Assembly: GCA_024707075.1 (NCBI GenBank)
Contig: JANQAK010000003.1
Location: 1,612,001 to 1,676,000 of the forward strand
Reading direction: 5' to 3'
From: Afipia sp.
GTDB lineage: Bacteria > Pseudomonadota > Alphaproteobacteria > Rhizobiales > Xanthobacteraceae
DNA length: 64,000 nt
Positions 46,327 through 57,706 of this stretch are shown one piece after another (position 1 is the stretch's first letter; each line of letters begins with the position of its first letter). The notes below the pieces were generated by a model that searched no databases, was not told where the DNA came from, and was given only the letters and a program-made list of their open reading frames with translations. The position numbers and the translations under genes are program-made.

Positions 46327-47268
46327 ATGGAAATCAGAAATCTGGGCGGCTCCGGCCTTCGTGTGTCCGCCGTCGGCCTCGGCTGCAACAATTTCGGCCA
46401 GCGCAGCGACCTCGAGACCTCACGCAAAATCATTCACAAGGCCATCGACCTCGGCATCACGCTGTTCGACACCGCCGACATCTATGCCGCGCGCGGCGGC
46501 TCGGAAACCGTGCTCGGGCAGGTGCTCGGCGACCGCCGCAAGGACATCGTGCTGGCGACGAAATACTCCAAGGAAATGGCCGACGACGGCAGCAAGCAGG
46601 GCGCATCGCGCCGCTACATCATGAATGCGGTGGAAGACAGCCTGCGCCGGCTGAAGACCGATTACATCGATCTGTACCAGCAGCACGACTTCGATCCGCT
46701 GACGCCCATCGATGAGACGCTGCGTGCGCTGGAAGACCTGATCCGCCAGGGCAAAGTGCGTTACATCGGCTGTTCGAATTTCCCGGCGTGGCGCATCGCC
46801 GAAGCGCAGTTCACCGCGCGCGGCATCAACACCCACACCTTCGTGTCGTGCCAGGACGAATACAGCCTGATCGTGCGCGACATCGAGAAGGACCTGCTGC
46901 CGGCGGCGCAGGCCTACAACCTCGGGCTGTTGCCGTTCTTCCCGCTGGCCAGCAGCCTGCTCACCGGAAAATACAAGCGCGGCGACAAGCCCACCGCCGA
47001 CTCCCGGTTCGGCAAGGTGGGCTACCTTGCAGATCGCTACATGACCGACGCCAATCTCGACATCGTGGCGAAACTTCAGGATTTCGCGACCGCGCATGGC
47101 AAGACCATGATCGAGCTGGCGTTCTCCTGGCTCGCCGCGCGGCCGCAGGTCTCCAGCGTGATCGCCGGCGCCTCGCAGCCCGAGCAGGTCGAGCAGAATG
47201 CCAAGGCCATCAACTGGAAGCTGACGGCGGACGAGATGGCGCAAATCGACGCCATTACCCGCGGCTGA
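46327..47268 (+). CDS. Aldo/keto reductase
   Basis: NADPH-dependent oxidoreductase with a TIM-barrel, 313 residues. The catalytic tetrad is visible: Asp48, Tyr53 (FDTADIY), Lys79 (LATKYS) and His120 (YQQHDFD). NADPH-site residues lie in VIAGASQPEQVEQN near 275-288. The family resembles voltage-channel-subunit-type or YghZ-type AKRs. ATG 46327 is preceded by GACAGGAAAGATC. It follows the acyltransferase by 11 bp. Natural substrate is unknown; detoxification of aldehydes is the usual guess. Confidence 0.93.
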   Translation: MEIRNLGGSGLRVSAVGLGCNNFGQRSDLETSRKIIHKAIDLGITLFDTADIYAARGGSETVLGQVLGDRRKDIVLATKYSKEMADDGSKQGASRRYIMNAVEDSLRRLKTDYIDLYQQHDFDPLTPIDETLRALEDLIRQGKVRYIGCSNFPAWRIAEAQFTARGINTHTFVSCQDEYSLIVRDIEKDLLPAAQAYNLGLLPFFPLASSLLTGKYKRGDKPTADSRFGKVGYLADRYMTDANLDIVAKLQDFATAHGKTMIELAFSWLAARPQVSSVIAGASQPEQVEQNAKAINWKLTADEMAQIDAITRG

Positions 47269-47354
47269 ATCCAGGTTACGATGTATCCATCGGCGGCATC
47301 CTCCCTTGATCGGGAGGATGCCGCGAAAACATCGTTTGTGCTCCGGATGGCTGC

Positions 47355-47573
47355 ATGACGGATCGGCCCGACAATCCCCCAACACAGCGGACACTGAATT
47401 GCCCGCGTTGCGGAACGGCGTTCACTTGCGACCTCTCCGGGCATTGCTGGTGCATGGATGAAACCGCGAAGCTGCCGATGCCTCTCGACGGCGAGGACTG
47501 CCTGTGCCCGAATTGTCTGCGGGCTGCGGCAGAATCACAGACATCTTCGCCCGTCATTCCAGAGCGCGAGTGA
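47355..47573 (+). CDS. Cysteine-rich CWC-family protein
   Basis: A 72-residue protein with eight Cys: C16-C19, C25, C31 and C33 (HCWC gives the family its name), then C49, C51 and C54 (DCLCPNCL). This pattern suggests a small zinc-binding or zinc-ribbon-like protein; role unknown. The start at 47355 is the only ATG before the first Cys. The final six codons and the stop (47556-47573) lie inside an inverted-pair repeat, so the C-terminal VIPERE is repeat-derived. Confidence 0.85.
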   Translation: MTDRPDNPPTQRTLNCPRCGTAFTCDLSGHCWCMDETAKLPMPLDGEDCLCPNCLRAAAESQTSSPVIPERE

Positions 47574-47651
47574 AACGAGCGAGCCCGGAATCCATTTATC
47601 TCGCACATCTGGATTCCGGATCGGCCCGCTTCGCGGTCCGTCCGGAATGAC
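47553..47651. repeat. GTCATTCC inverted-pair repeat
   Basis: GTCATTCCAGAGCGCGAGTG and CCCGGAATCC on the left mirror GGATTCCGGATCGGCC and GGAATGAC on the right. It overlaps the 3' end of the CWC gene and touches the convergent GST-like gene. Confidence 0.85.
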
Positions 47652-47657
47652 ACTGTA

Positions 47658-48353
47658 CTACACCGCGTAGCCCGGCGAGGTCCGCGCCATGCCGCTGAAC
47701 GCATCGAGCAGCCGCTCGCGCCATGCGTAGATCGGATCGTCTTCCTTCAAGAGCTTGAACGCACTGGTGGCGCGCGCCCACTGAAAGCCGCCGAACACAA
47801 TATAGTCGGCGTAGTTCGGCGCATCGCCGCCGAGATAGGCTTGCGTCTTCAATGTCAGCCGCATCGGGGTGAGGTTCTTGCGAAACTCCTCCACCGCCGC
47901 ATCACGGCTGGCGGCGGCCTGCTCCATGGTCTTGCCCAGACGCTTCTCGCGGGTCTCGCGGAAATAAACCTGATCGACCGGCCGCAGATGATCGTAAATA
48001 TCCTTGACGATCATCGGAAAAATGCCGCCGACCACGACGATATCGCCCCACCAGTTCAGCATCTGGCCCACGGCGCGGCCGCCCGCGCCGCCGAACAGCG
48101 ACGGCCTATCGGGATAAGCATCTTCCAGATAGTTCGCGATGGCCCATGAATCCGCGACGGACCTGTCGCCGTCGATGAACACGGGTACCTTGTCCGACCG
48201 ATGCGGCGCGATCGCATCCTTCTCGGTGAACCGCCAGGGAATCGTTTCAGCCTCGAGTCCCTTGTGCGCCAGCGCCATGCGCGTGCGCCAGCAATAGGGG
48301 CTGAACACCCGATCGGACTCGGTGCCGCAGAGTTCGAACAGCTTGCGGGTCAT
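47658..48353 (-). CDS. Glutathione S-transferase family protein (beta-etherase-like)
   Basis: A 231-residue protein with an N-terminal thioredoxin fold, FELCGTESDRVFSPYCWRTR, DKVPVFIDGDRSVADSWAIA, then a longer helical domain (VGQMLNWWGDIVVVGGIFPM). The SPYCWRTRMALAHKGLE stretch and the size resemble LigE/LigF-type or related GSTs that act on aromatic ethers, but that is a loose likeness. The ATG 48353 is preferred because the family starts there; an open frame extends 84 codons upstream without homology. Confidence 0.88.
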   Translation of the reverse strand: MTRKLFELCGTESDRVFSPYCWRTRMALAHKGLEAETIPWRFTEKDAIAPHRSDKVPVFIDGDRSVADSWAIANYLEDAYPDRPSLFGGAGGRAVGQMLNWWGDIVVVGGIFPMIVKDIYDHLRPVDQVYFRETREKRLGKTMEQAAASRDAAVEEFRKNLTPMRLTLKTQAYLGGDAPNYADYIVFGGFQWARATSAFKLLKEDDPIYAWRERLLDAFSGMARTSPGYAV

Positions 48354-48495
48354 TATGTTGGTTTCCTCATGGATCCATGCGCTTGCGTGAACGTTGCGGC
48401 TTGCAAGCGTGAAGTCAATGCCTCTGGAATGCTCGGCGCGAAAGGGATATGCGCTGCGCGAAACCAAAACACGGCGCGTGATCGTAGCGTGGTTG

Positions 48496-50478
48496 CTACT
48501 CCACCGCAGCCTTTCGCGGCTCGACAATCTCGAAGCCCGGCGAGAATTCATCGAGCAGGCCGAACAGCTCGCGCAGCTTGAGCGGATTGCCGCCGACCGA
48601 AACATCGCCGGTCAGCACACTGCCGAGAAACGTGCGCTGCTTGAGCGTGATGGCGTCGAGCGCGGCGCGTGTCAGCGTCACGCTGGCGTCGGCGTTGGAG
48701 TCGAGCTTGCCGGACGTGTGCGTCAGCGCCGAGTTCTCCAGATTCATCACATAGGTTTCGTTGAGATCGGTGAAGGTCCAGTTGATGACGATCTTCCTGC
48801 CTTCCGCCTTTGGCGCGTTGAGCCGCACGCCGAGAAAATCGAACGCTAGGTCGATCGACACGCCTTTCAGCAGATCGGCGTTCGCGGTGGACGGCGCCTG
48901 CGGCGCGACACCGTTGCGCAATTCCAGCGCGCCGAGCAGATAGGCATTGCGCCAGGTCGCTCCCTCGCTCTGGTAACCGAGTTGCTCCAGCGCATCGGCT
49001 CCCAGATTGCGCGCCTCCTTGTTCGACGGATCGGCGAACACCACCTGGCTCATGACGCTGGCGACCCAGCGGTACTGTCCGGCCTTGAAGTCCTCCCGCG
49101 CGCGTTTGATCGTGGCGTCAGCGCCGCCCATATATTCGACCTGCTTCTTCGCCTCTTCCGCCCGCGGCAGCGGATTGAGATCGGCGGGGTTGCCGTCGTA
49201 CCAGCCGAGATAGAACTGATAGACCGCCTTGGCGTTGTGGCTCAGCGTGCCATAATAGCCCCGCGCCGACCATTCGTTCGCCAGCGATGGCGGCAGCTTT
49301 AGTTGCTCGGCGATTTCCGTCGGCGTGAGGCCATGATTGAGCAGCCGCACCGTCTGGTCGTGGATGAACTTATAAAGATCGCGCTGCTTTTTCAGAAACG
49401 CAACGATGCGCTCGGTGCCCCACATCGGCCAGTGATGCTGCGCGATCACGGCGTCGGTCCTGTCGCCGTAACGCTCGATCGCCTCGCCGATATAGCGCGA
49501 CCACAGCCGCCCGTCGCGGATTTCCGCGCCGCGCAGCGTATAGAGATTGTGCATGTTGTGGGTGGCGTCTTCCGCCATGTTCAGCAATTTGAACTGCGGA
49601 AAGTACATGATCATTTCGGAAGGCGCTTCCGAACCCGGCACCAGATGAAATTCGATCTCGACGCCGTCGATGGTGCGCGTCTCATACGACTGCTTGATGA
49701 GATCGTTCGGAGGAATGAGGGAAATCGTGCCTTTTGAAAGCGCCTTGCCGAGGCCGGTATCGATCTGCGCCTTCTCGCCCACGGGCAAAGCACTCCCGAA
49801 CTGATATTGCGCGCGGCGAGCCATCGCGTTGCCGGCGATGACGTTCTCCGCCACCGCATGCTCCATGAAGCCATCCGGCGCGATCACCTTGACCTTGCCC
49901 TGTTTCGCATCGTCCTCGCTGATGACGCCCTTGGCCCCGCCGAAATGGTCGGCGTGGCTGTGGGTATAGATCACGGCGGCGACGGGTTTCGCGGGACGGT
50001 TCTTCAAATAGAGTTCAAGCGCGGCCTTGGCGGTCTCGTTGGACAACAACGGATCGATCAGGATCAGGCCGCTGTCGCCTTCGATGATGGTGAGATTGGA
50101 CAGATCGAGCCCGCGCACCTGATAGACGCGCTCGGTGACCTTGAAGAGACCGTTGATGGCGTTGAGCTGCGCCTGCCGCCACAGGCTCGGGTTCACCGTC
50201 GGCGGCACCTGATCGCTTTTGAGAAATTCATAAGGTTTGGTGTCCCATGCCGACTTGTCCCCAATGCCGGGGATCGCGCCATCCGGCAGGGTCGCGATGA
50301 AGCCGCGCTTCGCATCCTCGAAATCGGCGCGGTCGCCGAACGGTAGCGTCTTGAGAAAGGCATCGTTGACCGCGCGGCTGGCCGGTTCGGCGTCCTTCGA
50401 TTGGGCGGATGCAGATGAAAATGGCGCGATGGCCAACAGGATGGCAGCCAGCAGGCTGGCGATGCGCGACGATGGCAT
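48496..50478 (-). CDS. Alkyl/aryl-sulfatase of SdsA1 type (metallo-beta-lactamase fold)
   Basis: Secreted or periplasmic zinc hydrolase, 660 residues, that cleaves primary alkyl sulfates such as dodecyl sulfate. Signal peptide about 1-25 (APFSSASAQS). The metallo-beta-lactamase domain has THSHADHFGG with His173, His175, Asp177 and His178, and the second-metal Glu/His segment AEDATHNMHNLYTLRGA. The helical dimerisation domain and the C-terminal SCP2-like domain (LLKGVSIDLAFDFLGVRLNA) complete the three-domain layout. The ATG at 50478 starts the signal peptide. No regulator is adjacent. It would let the cell detoxify or feed on sulfated surfactants. Confidence 0.93.
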   Translation of the reverse strand: MPSSRIASLLAAILLAIAPFSSASAQSKDAEPASRAVNDAFLKTLPFGDRADFEDAKRGFIATLPDGAIPGIGDKSAWDTKPYEFLKSDQVPPTVNPSLWRQAQLNAINGLFKVTERVYQVRGLDLSNLTIIEGDSGLILIDPLLSNETAKAALELYLKNRPAKPVAAVIYTHSHADHFGGAKGVISEDDAKQGKVKVIAPDGFMEHAVAENVIAGNAMARRAQYQFGSALPVGEKAQIDTGLGKALSKGTISLIPPNDLIKQSYETRTIDGVEIEFHLVPGSEAPSEMIMYFPQFKLLNMAEDATHNMHNLYTLRGAEIRDGRLWSRYIGEAIERYGDRTDAVIAQHHWPMWGTERIVAFLKKQRDLYKFIHDQTVRLLNHGLTPTEIAEQLKLPPSLANEWSARGYYGTLSHNAKAVYQFYLGWYDGNPADLNPLPRAEEAKKQVEYMGGADATIKRAREDFKAGQYRWVASVMSQVVFADPSNKEARNLGADALEQLGYQSEGATWRNAYLLGALELRNGVAPQAPSTANADLLKGVSIDLAFDFLGVRLNAPKAEGRKIVINWTFTDLNETYVMNLENSALTHTSGKLDSNADASVTLTRAALDAITLKQRTFLGSVLTGDVSVGGNPLKLRELFGLLDEFSPGFEIVEPRKAAVE

Positions 50479-50632
50479 GAAAACTCCCCGGACTGTCGCG
50501 TGGTCCTCGGCAATGTGCCACGCGTTGGTTCCACCTTAGCAGTGGAAACGCGCACATTTCATCGCAAACTTCGTCAGGTCCGGCAAAGGAATTGCCCTTT
50601 TCTGGTCCCGCTTCGCGTCCCATATTCCACTC

Positions 50633-53680
<3,048 letters not shown>

Positions 53681-53839
53681 CTGCGTCACGCGCACGCTTA
53701 CAGCGCAATCGAGAAGCGCAATTCCGTCATGGCGGTTCCGGCGTTTGTCTCCATATAGAGCACCGGAACAATCCTTCCTCCCGTCCGACTGAGCGCCGGT
53801 CCGGTGCCCCCTCGTGTCTTTACCCTTCGAAAGTCCCCC

Positions 53840-54820
53840 ATGATCCCCCTGTCCATCCTCGACCTCGTGCGCGTCACGGAAGAAACCGACGCGCGCGGCG
53901 CGCTCGACAACGCACGCGATCTGGCATCACACGCCGAGGGGTGGGGCTATCGCCGCATCTGGGTCGCCGAACATCACAACATGGCCGGGATCGCGAGCGC
54001 GGCAACGTCGGTCGTGCTGGCCCATATCGCCGCCGGGACAAAGACCATCCGCGTCGGCGCCGGCGGCATCATGCTGCCGAACCATGCGCCCTATGTCATC
54101 GCCGAGCAGTTCGGAACGCTGGAGCGGCTGTTTCCCGGCCGCATCGATCTGGGCTTGGGGCGTGCTCCGGGGACCGATCAGCTCACGCTGCGCGCCCTGC
54201 GGCGCTCGCCGGAAGCCGCCGACAATTTCCCGCAGGACGTGCTGGAGTTGCAGGCGTTTCTCGCTCCCGCCGGTCCGGACCAGCGCATCCAGGCCGTGCC
54301 CGCGGCGGGCACCAACGTGCCGCTGTGGATTCTCGGCTCGAGCCATTTCGGCGCGATGCTCGCCGCCGAACTCGGGCTGCCTTATGCGTTCGCGTCGCAT
54401 TTCGCGCCCGGCGAGTTGATCCCGGCGCTGGAGATCTACCGCAGCCGGTTCAAGCCGTCCGAACAGCTCGACCGGCCCTACGCCATGGTCGGTGTCAACG
54501 TGATCGCGGCCGGGAGTGATACGGAAGCACGGCGGCTGGCCACGACACAGCAGATGTCCTTCACCAACCTTTTCCGCGGCGCGCGCGGCCTGAGCCAGCC
54601 GCCCATCGACGATATCGAAACCTACTGGTCTCCCTCCGAGAAGGCGCAGGCCATGCGTATGCTGGCGCGCTCCATCGTGGGGTCGCCGGAGACGGTTCGT
54701 GCCGGGATCGATGCGCTGGTCAAGGAAACCGGCGCCGACGAGCTTATCGTGGTATCCGACATCTATGACCACCCGACGCGCTTGCGGTCGTTCGAAATGA
54801 TCGCCGACGCGGCGCGCTGA
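53840..54820 (+). CDS. LLM-class flavin-dependent monooxygenase
   Basis: Luciferase-like TIM-barrel enzyme of 326 residues that uses FMNH2 or F420H2. It begins [20 protein letters not shown] and has [18 protein letters not shown], the highly conserved [20 protein letters not shown] and [15 protein letters not shown], marks of the MsnO8-like LLM group. The substrate is unknown. The start at 53840 is conserved; an upstream ATG 12 codons earlier ([10 protein letters not shown]) is possible. It stands 159 bp after uvrB. Confidence 0.9.
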   Translation: MIPLSILDLVRVTEETDARGALDNARDLASHAEGWGYRRIWVAEHHNMAGIASAATSVVLAHIAAGTKTIRVGAGGIMLPNHAPYVIAEQFGTLERLFPGRIDLGLGRAPGTDQLTLRALRRSPEAADNFPQDVLELQAFLAPAGPDQRIQAVPAAGTNVPLWILGSSHFGAMLAAELGLPYAFASHFAPGELIPALEIYRSRFKPSEQLDRPYAMVGVNVIAAGSDTEARRLATTQQMSFTNLFRGARGLSQPPIDDIETYWSPSEKAQAMRMLARSIVGSPETVRAGIDALVKETGADELIVVSDIYDHPTRLRSFEMIADAAR

Positions 54821-54930
54821 ACGGCGGAAGCGGCGAGCCCCCTGCGCCCTATCGCCTATTTGCAAAATCCCCTCGGCACCTGCTACGTCATCACCACAAT
54901 TCTCTGCACGTCAATCGAGGGGCTAAGACA

Positions 54931-55338
54931 ATGGCGGACGCCGATCTGGATGCGATCATCCGGCAGCTTGCGAAACAGCAGCACAAGACCCTGACGGCGG
55001 CGGTCAAGAAGCGGCGCGACCGCTACGCCGCCCTTGCCGCCAAGGCGAAGGATACCGAGACGAGGCAGCGTTACCGGCAGCTTGCGAAAGAAACGCTCGA
55101 GATCGGCACCGCCACGGTCAAGCGGTTGCAAATGTCGGCCGACAACGCGGCCTACAGCTACGCACGATCGATCCGGCAGGCGGTCGAGGCATCGTCAGCG
55201 AAGACAAAAGCCGCACCCGCGACGAAAGTTATATCCGCCAGGAAAGCCTCGAAAAAGCGAAGGGCTGATTTTTCGTCGCCGCACGCGAAGGTTCACCGGT
55301 CTCGCCCGATCAAGCGTTCGTCGGCAGGGGATGACTAG
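54931..55338 (+). CDS. Basic helical protein of unknown function
   Basis: A 135-residue protein, MADADLDAIIRQLAKQQHKT at the start, with helices and a very basic, probably disordered C-terminal third (KASKKRRADFSSPHAKVHRS). GAGGGG lies 9 bp before ATG 54931. The basic tail suggests nucleic-acid contact, but nothing specific can be said. Its last 4 bp overlap the end of the convergent Fe-S-like gene. I recognise no family. Confidence 0.7.
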   Translation: MADADLDAIIRQLAKQQHKTLTAAVKKRRDRYAALAAKAKDTETRQRYRQLAKETLEIGTATVKRLQMSADNAAYSYARSIRQAVEASSAKTKAAPATKVISARKASKKRRADFSSPHAKVHRSRPIKRSSAGDD

Positions 55339-55652
55339 CTGGCTGACTCCGGTTTCAGAATATCCACCGCCCCGGCGATGTCTTCGCTGTCGGTCAGCAG
55401 CAGATACTCACCGCGTTGCAGCGTCGAGTCGCTGGCAAGCACCACGGCGCGCTTGGGACAAATGCCGAAACAGCTTGTCATCACCACACGCGGACGCTTG
55501 CCGCCGCTCGCCTTGGCGCGTTGTTTCAGTTCTGATTTCAGCGCGCGCCTGATCTCGCGTCCGTCCTCCACACGCTTGAGGCATTTCCTGCAAACGAAAA
55601 CGGGGGTCGGGCGGCGCGGACGGGCGACGACAGGGGACGATTTGACGCTCAT
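55335..55652 (-). CDS. Possible [2Fe-2S] thioredoxin-like ferredoxin
   Basis: A 105-residue protein with four Cys: C21 and C24 in FVCRKCLKR, C61 and C65 in TSCFGICPKRAVVLAS. This is like the ligand layout of thioredoxin-fold [2Fe-2S] ferredoxins, although the first spacing (C-x2-C) is shorter than the usual C-x10-12-C. A small metal-binding role is likely; the cluster type is a guess. The stop overlaps that of the convergent gene by 4 bp. It lies 76 bp before the phosphofructokinase stop codon on the same strand. Confidence 0.6.
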   Translation of the reverse strand: MSVKSSPVVARPRRPTPVFVCRKCLKRVEDGREIRRALKSELKQRAKASGGKRPRVVMTSCFGICPKRAVVLASDSTLQRGEYLLLTDSEDIAGAVDILKPESAS

Positions 55653-55728
55653 GCTAAAGATATAAGGACGATCCTCCCGTTTTCATCGGGGACAAGGCCG
55701 CGTTGCACCCTCCGGCGATCAGGACGCG

Positions 55729-56700
55729 CTATTTCGCAAGGATGCGCGCGAGTTCGATGAGGTTGGTCGAGATCGGCTTGGTCTTGCCGGCGATGTCGGC
55801 GAGCGGCGTGCGGGTGATCTCACCGCCCTGCTCGCCGATCAGCACACCGAAGACGCCTTCGTTGAGCGATTTGACGGCGGCGACACCCAACCGGGTTGCG
55901 AGCAGCCTGTCGAACGCAGTGGGCTGCGCGCCGCGCACGACATGGCCGAGCACGGTGGCACGGAGTTCGAACCCAACCATGCGCCGGTCTTTCTCGAAAT
56001 GCGACATGATATGCGCGGCGTTTTCCTTGACGCCCTCGGCGATCACGACGATCGCATGGGTCTTACCGCGCTCATAGGCGGCGCGCAGCCGCTCGGCGAT
56101 GGCCTCCGCCGGTACCTCGAATTCGGGCGTGGAGATCACCTCCGCGCCGCCGGCCAGACCCGCCATCATCGCGAGATAACCGCAGTCGCGGCCCATGGTC
56201 TCGACCAGAAACGCGCGGGTGTGCGACGAACCTGTGGTGCGCAGGCGGTCGATGGCTTCAAGCGTGACGTTGATGGCGGTATCGCAGCCGATGCTGACGT
56301 CGGTGCCGTAGAGATCGTTGTCGATGGTCGAGGCGATGCCGACGACGGGGAAGCCGAGCTGGCTGAGCATATAAGAGCCGGTCTGCGAGCCGTTGCCGCC
56401 GATCACCACCAGCCCTTCGATGCCGCGGCGGGACAGATTGCGCAGCGCCCTTGAGCGCCCGCTCTCCTCGCGGAATTCCTTGGATCGTGCGCTGCCGAGA
56501 AACGTGCCGCCGATCTGGATGATGTTGCCCACATCGCGCGCGTTGAGCACGTCGATCTGATCGACGATCAGCCCCTGCCAGCCTTGCCGCACGCCATGAA
56601 CCGTCACGCCCTGATCGAGCGCGCTGCGCGTCACGGCGCGGATCGCGGCGTTCATGCCCGCGGCATCGCCACCGCTCGTCAGGATCGCAATGGATTTCAT
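55729..56700 (-). CDS. 6-phosphofructokinase-family protein with Asn103
   Basis: A 323-residue member of the PfkA family. The N-terminal TSGGDAAGMNAAIRA (8-22), RRGIEGLVVIGGNGSQTGSY, catalytic Asp127 in STIDNDLYGTD and MGRDCGYLAMMAGLAGGAE align with E. coli PfkA almost residue for residue. But the Mg-ATP site Asp103 (GGDGS) is Asn here (GGNGS). This may change metal or phosphoryl-donor use, or the enzyme may act on another sugar phosphate. Most relatives rely on the Entner-Doudoroff pathway, so a Pfk is itself notable. ATG 56700 is the family start; no neighbour is glycolytic. Confidence 0.88.
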   Translation of the reverse strand: MKSIAILTSGGDAAGMNAAIRAVTRSALDQGVTVHGVRQGWQGLIVDQIDVLNARDVGNIIQIGGTFLGSARSKEFREESGRSRALRNLSRRGIEGLVVIGGNGSQTGSYMLSQLGFPVVGIASTIDNDLYGTDVSIGCDTAINVTLEAIDRLRTTGSSHTRAFLVETMGRDCGYLAMMAGLAGGAEVISTPEFEVPAEAIAERLRAAYERGKTHAIVVIAEGVKENAAHIMSHFEKDRRMVGFELRATVLGHVVRGAQPTAFDRLLATRLGVAAVKSLNEGVFGVLIGEQGGEITRTPLADIAGKTKPISTNLIELARILAK

Positions 56701-56782
56701 GAATGAACTTTATGACGCCATTCGCGTGGCGTCCATCCGCGCACGAAAGAGAATAGTCTTGCGTGGGCGCACTGTCGCGTCG

Positions 56783-56962
56783 TCAACCCGATCTCCGGTT
56801 GCTGGTATTCTGCTTCAGATTGCCATGCGCGGCCTGTTCGTCGATATTATGCTTTTCGTCGTCGCGGTGCCCCTTGGTGTTGTCGATCGCGACCTTCGGC
56901 GCGCTGCCGGGGCCCTTGTCGCTGCGGTTGTCTTCCGGGACGGGCGGGATGGTTTTGGTCAT
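56783..56962 (-). CDS. Small conserved hydrophilic protein
   Basis: A 59-residue frame: MTKTIPPVPEDNRSDKGPGS at the start, then APKVAIDNTKGHRDDEKHNI and DEQAAHGNLKQNTSNRRSG. GGAG lies 6 bp upstream of the ATG at 56962. I recall similar short proteins, with the NTKGHRDDEKHNIDEQ block, in Bradyrhizobium relatives; function unknown. It is highly charged and probably unstructured, like the SFPGSDPV proteins. A weak GGAAC-N16-CATT upstream deviates from the stress-promoter consensus. Confidence 0.65.
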   Translation of the reverse strand: MTKTIPPVPEDNRSDKGPGSAPKVAIDNTKGHRDDEKHNIDEQAAHGNLKQNTSNRRSG

Positions 56963-57217
56963 GCGATGCTCCGGTCTTCAATGCAAGACAATGCGCCGGA
57001 CCAACCGCCGTTCCGAAAACAAGTGCGGCGGCTGCATCCGGAAGATTCGCGGCGACAGATCTTTCCGGTGAAGCGTGAACGATCGGTGATCGCCGCACCT
57101 CTTGCATCCGGATAAATCACGCAGAGATTGGAGAGACTTCGTTAAACCTTGCATCAAAGGCAACTTGCTCCCCGCCCGGTTCCCGCCTACGGAACCGGCA
57201 ACCTGGGAGACAAGAAA

Positions 57218-57673
57218 ATGAACAATACCCAGTCCGAACAATGTGTACGGACTTTTCTGGACGCGTTTTATGCCGGTGACACGGCGCGCGCCCAGGAATG
57301 TTGCGACGACGAGATCTCTTCCCTGACCTATGCTCCCGTGGAGGTTTTTCCGCATCTGGGTCTCAAGCAGGGCAAGGCATGGGTCGCCGACGCGATCCGC
57401 ATCCAGCAGGAGTATTATTCCAGCCGTCGCTATACGCTGGAATTCATTGCCGCGAAGGACACGCGGGCCGCAACGCTGGTGCAGGCAACGCTGATCAAGC
57501 GCAACGATCAGCGCGTCGTCCTGCTCAATATCGGCGAGTTCTTCACACTGCGCGCGGGCCGCATCGTGGAGCACCGTGCGCTGTTCGATTCCTTCGATCT
57601 GGTGCAGCAACTGCTGGGCCGCGATCTGGCCGACGAGTTCGCCATCAGCGTGAGGAGCGCCATGCGGCACTAG
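57218..57673 (+). CDS. SnoaL-like (NTF2-fold) protein, copy 1
   Basis: A 151-residue protein with the cone-shaped NTF2 fold seen in SnoaL-like cyclases, isomerases and ring-hydroxylase small subunits: SEQCVRTFLDAFYAGDTARA at the start, then CDDEISSLTYAP, and FDSFDLVQQLLGRDLADEF at the end. ATG 57218 has GGGAGACAAGAA upstream. It shares the end motif D(S/T)FDLV(Q/E)Q(L/V)LGR with the protein at 59552, so these are paralogues on either side of a Rieske oxygenase. No catalytic pair is certain. Confidence 0.8.
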   Translation: MNNTQSEQCVRTFLDAFYAGDTARAQECCDDEISSLTYAPVEVFPHLGLKQGKAWVADAIRIQQEYYSSRRYTLEFIAAKDTRAATLVQATLIKRNDQRVVLLNIGEFFTLRAGRIVEHRALFDSFDLVQQLLGRDLADEFAISVRSAMRH

Positions 57674-57706
57674 GGCCGCATGCGCGTTCAAGCCTCAACC
57701 TGAAAG

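Noticed and set aside
56963-57010. GGAAC-N16-CATT upstream of the 59-residue gene
   Set aside because: The -10 deviates from CGTT, and chance matches at this stringency are common; mentioned only under the gene.
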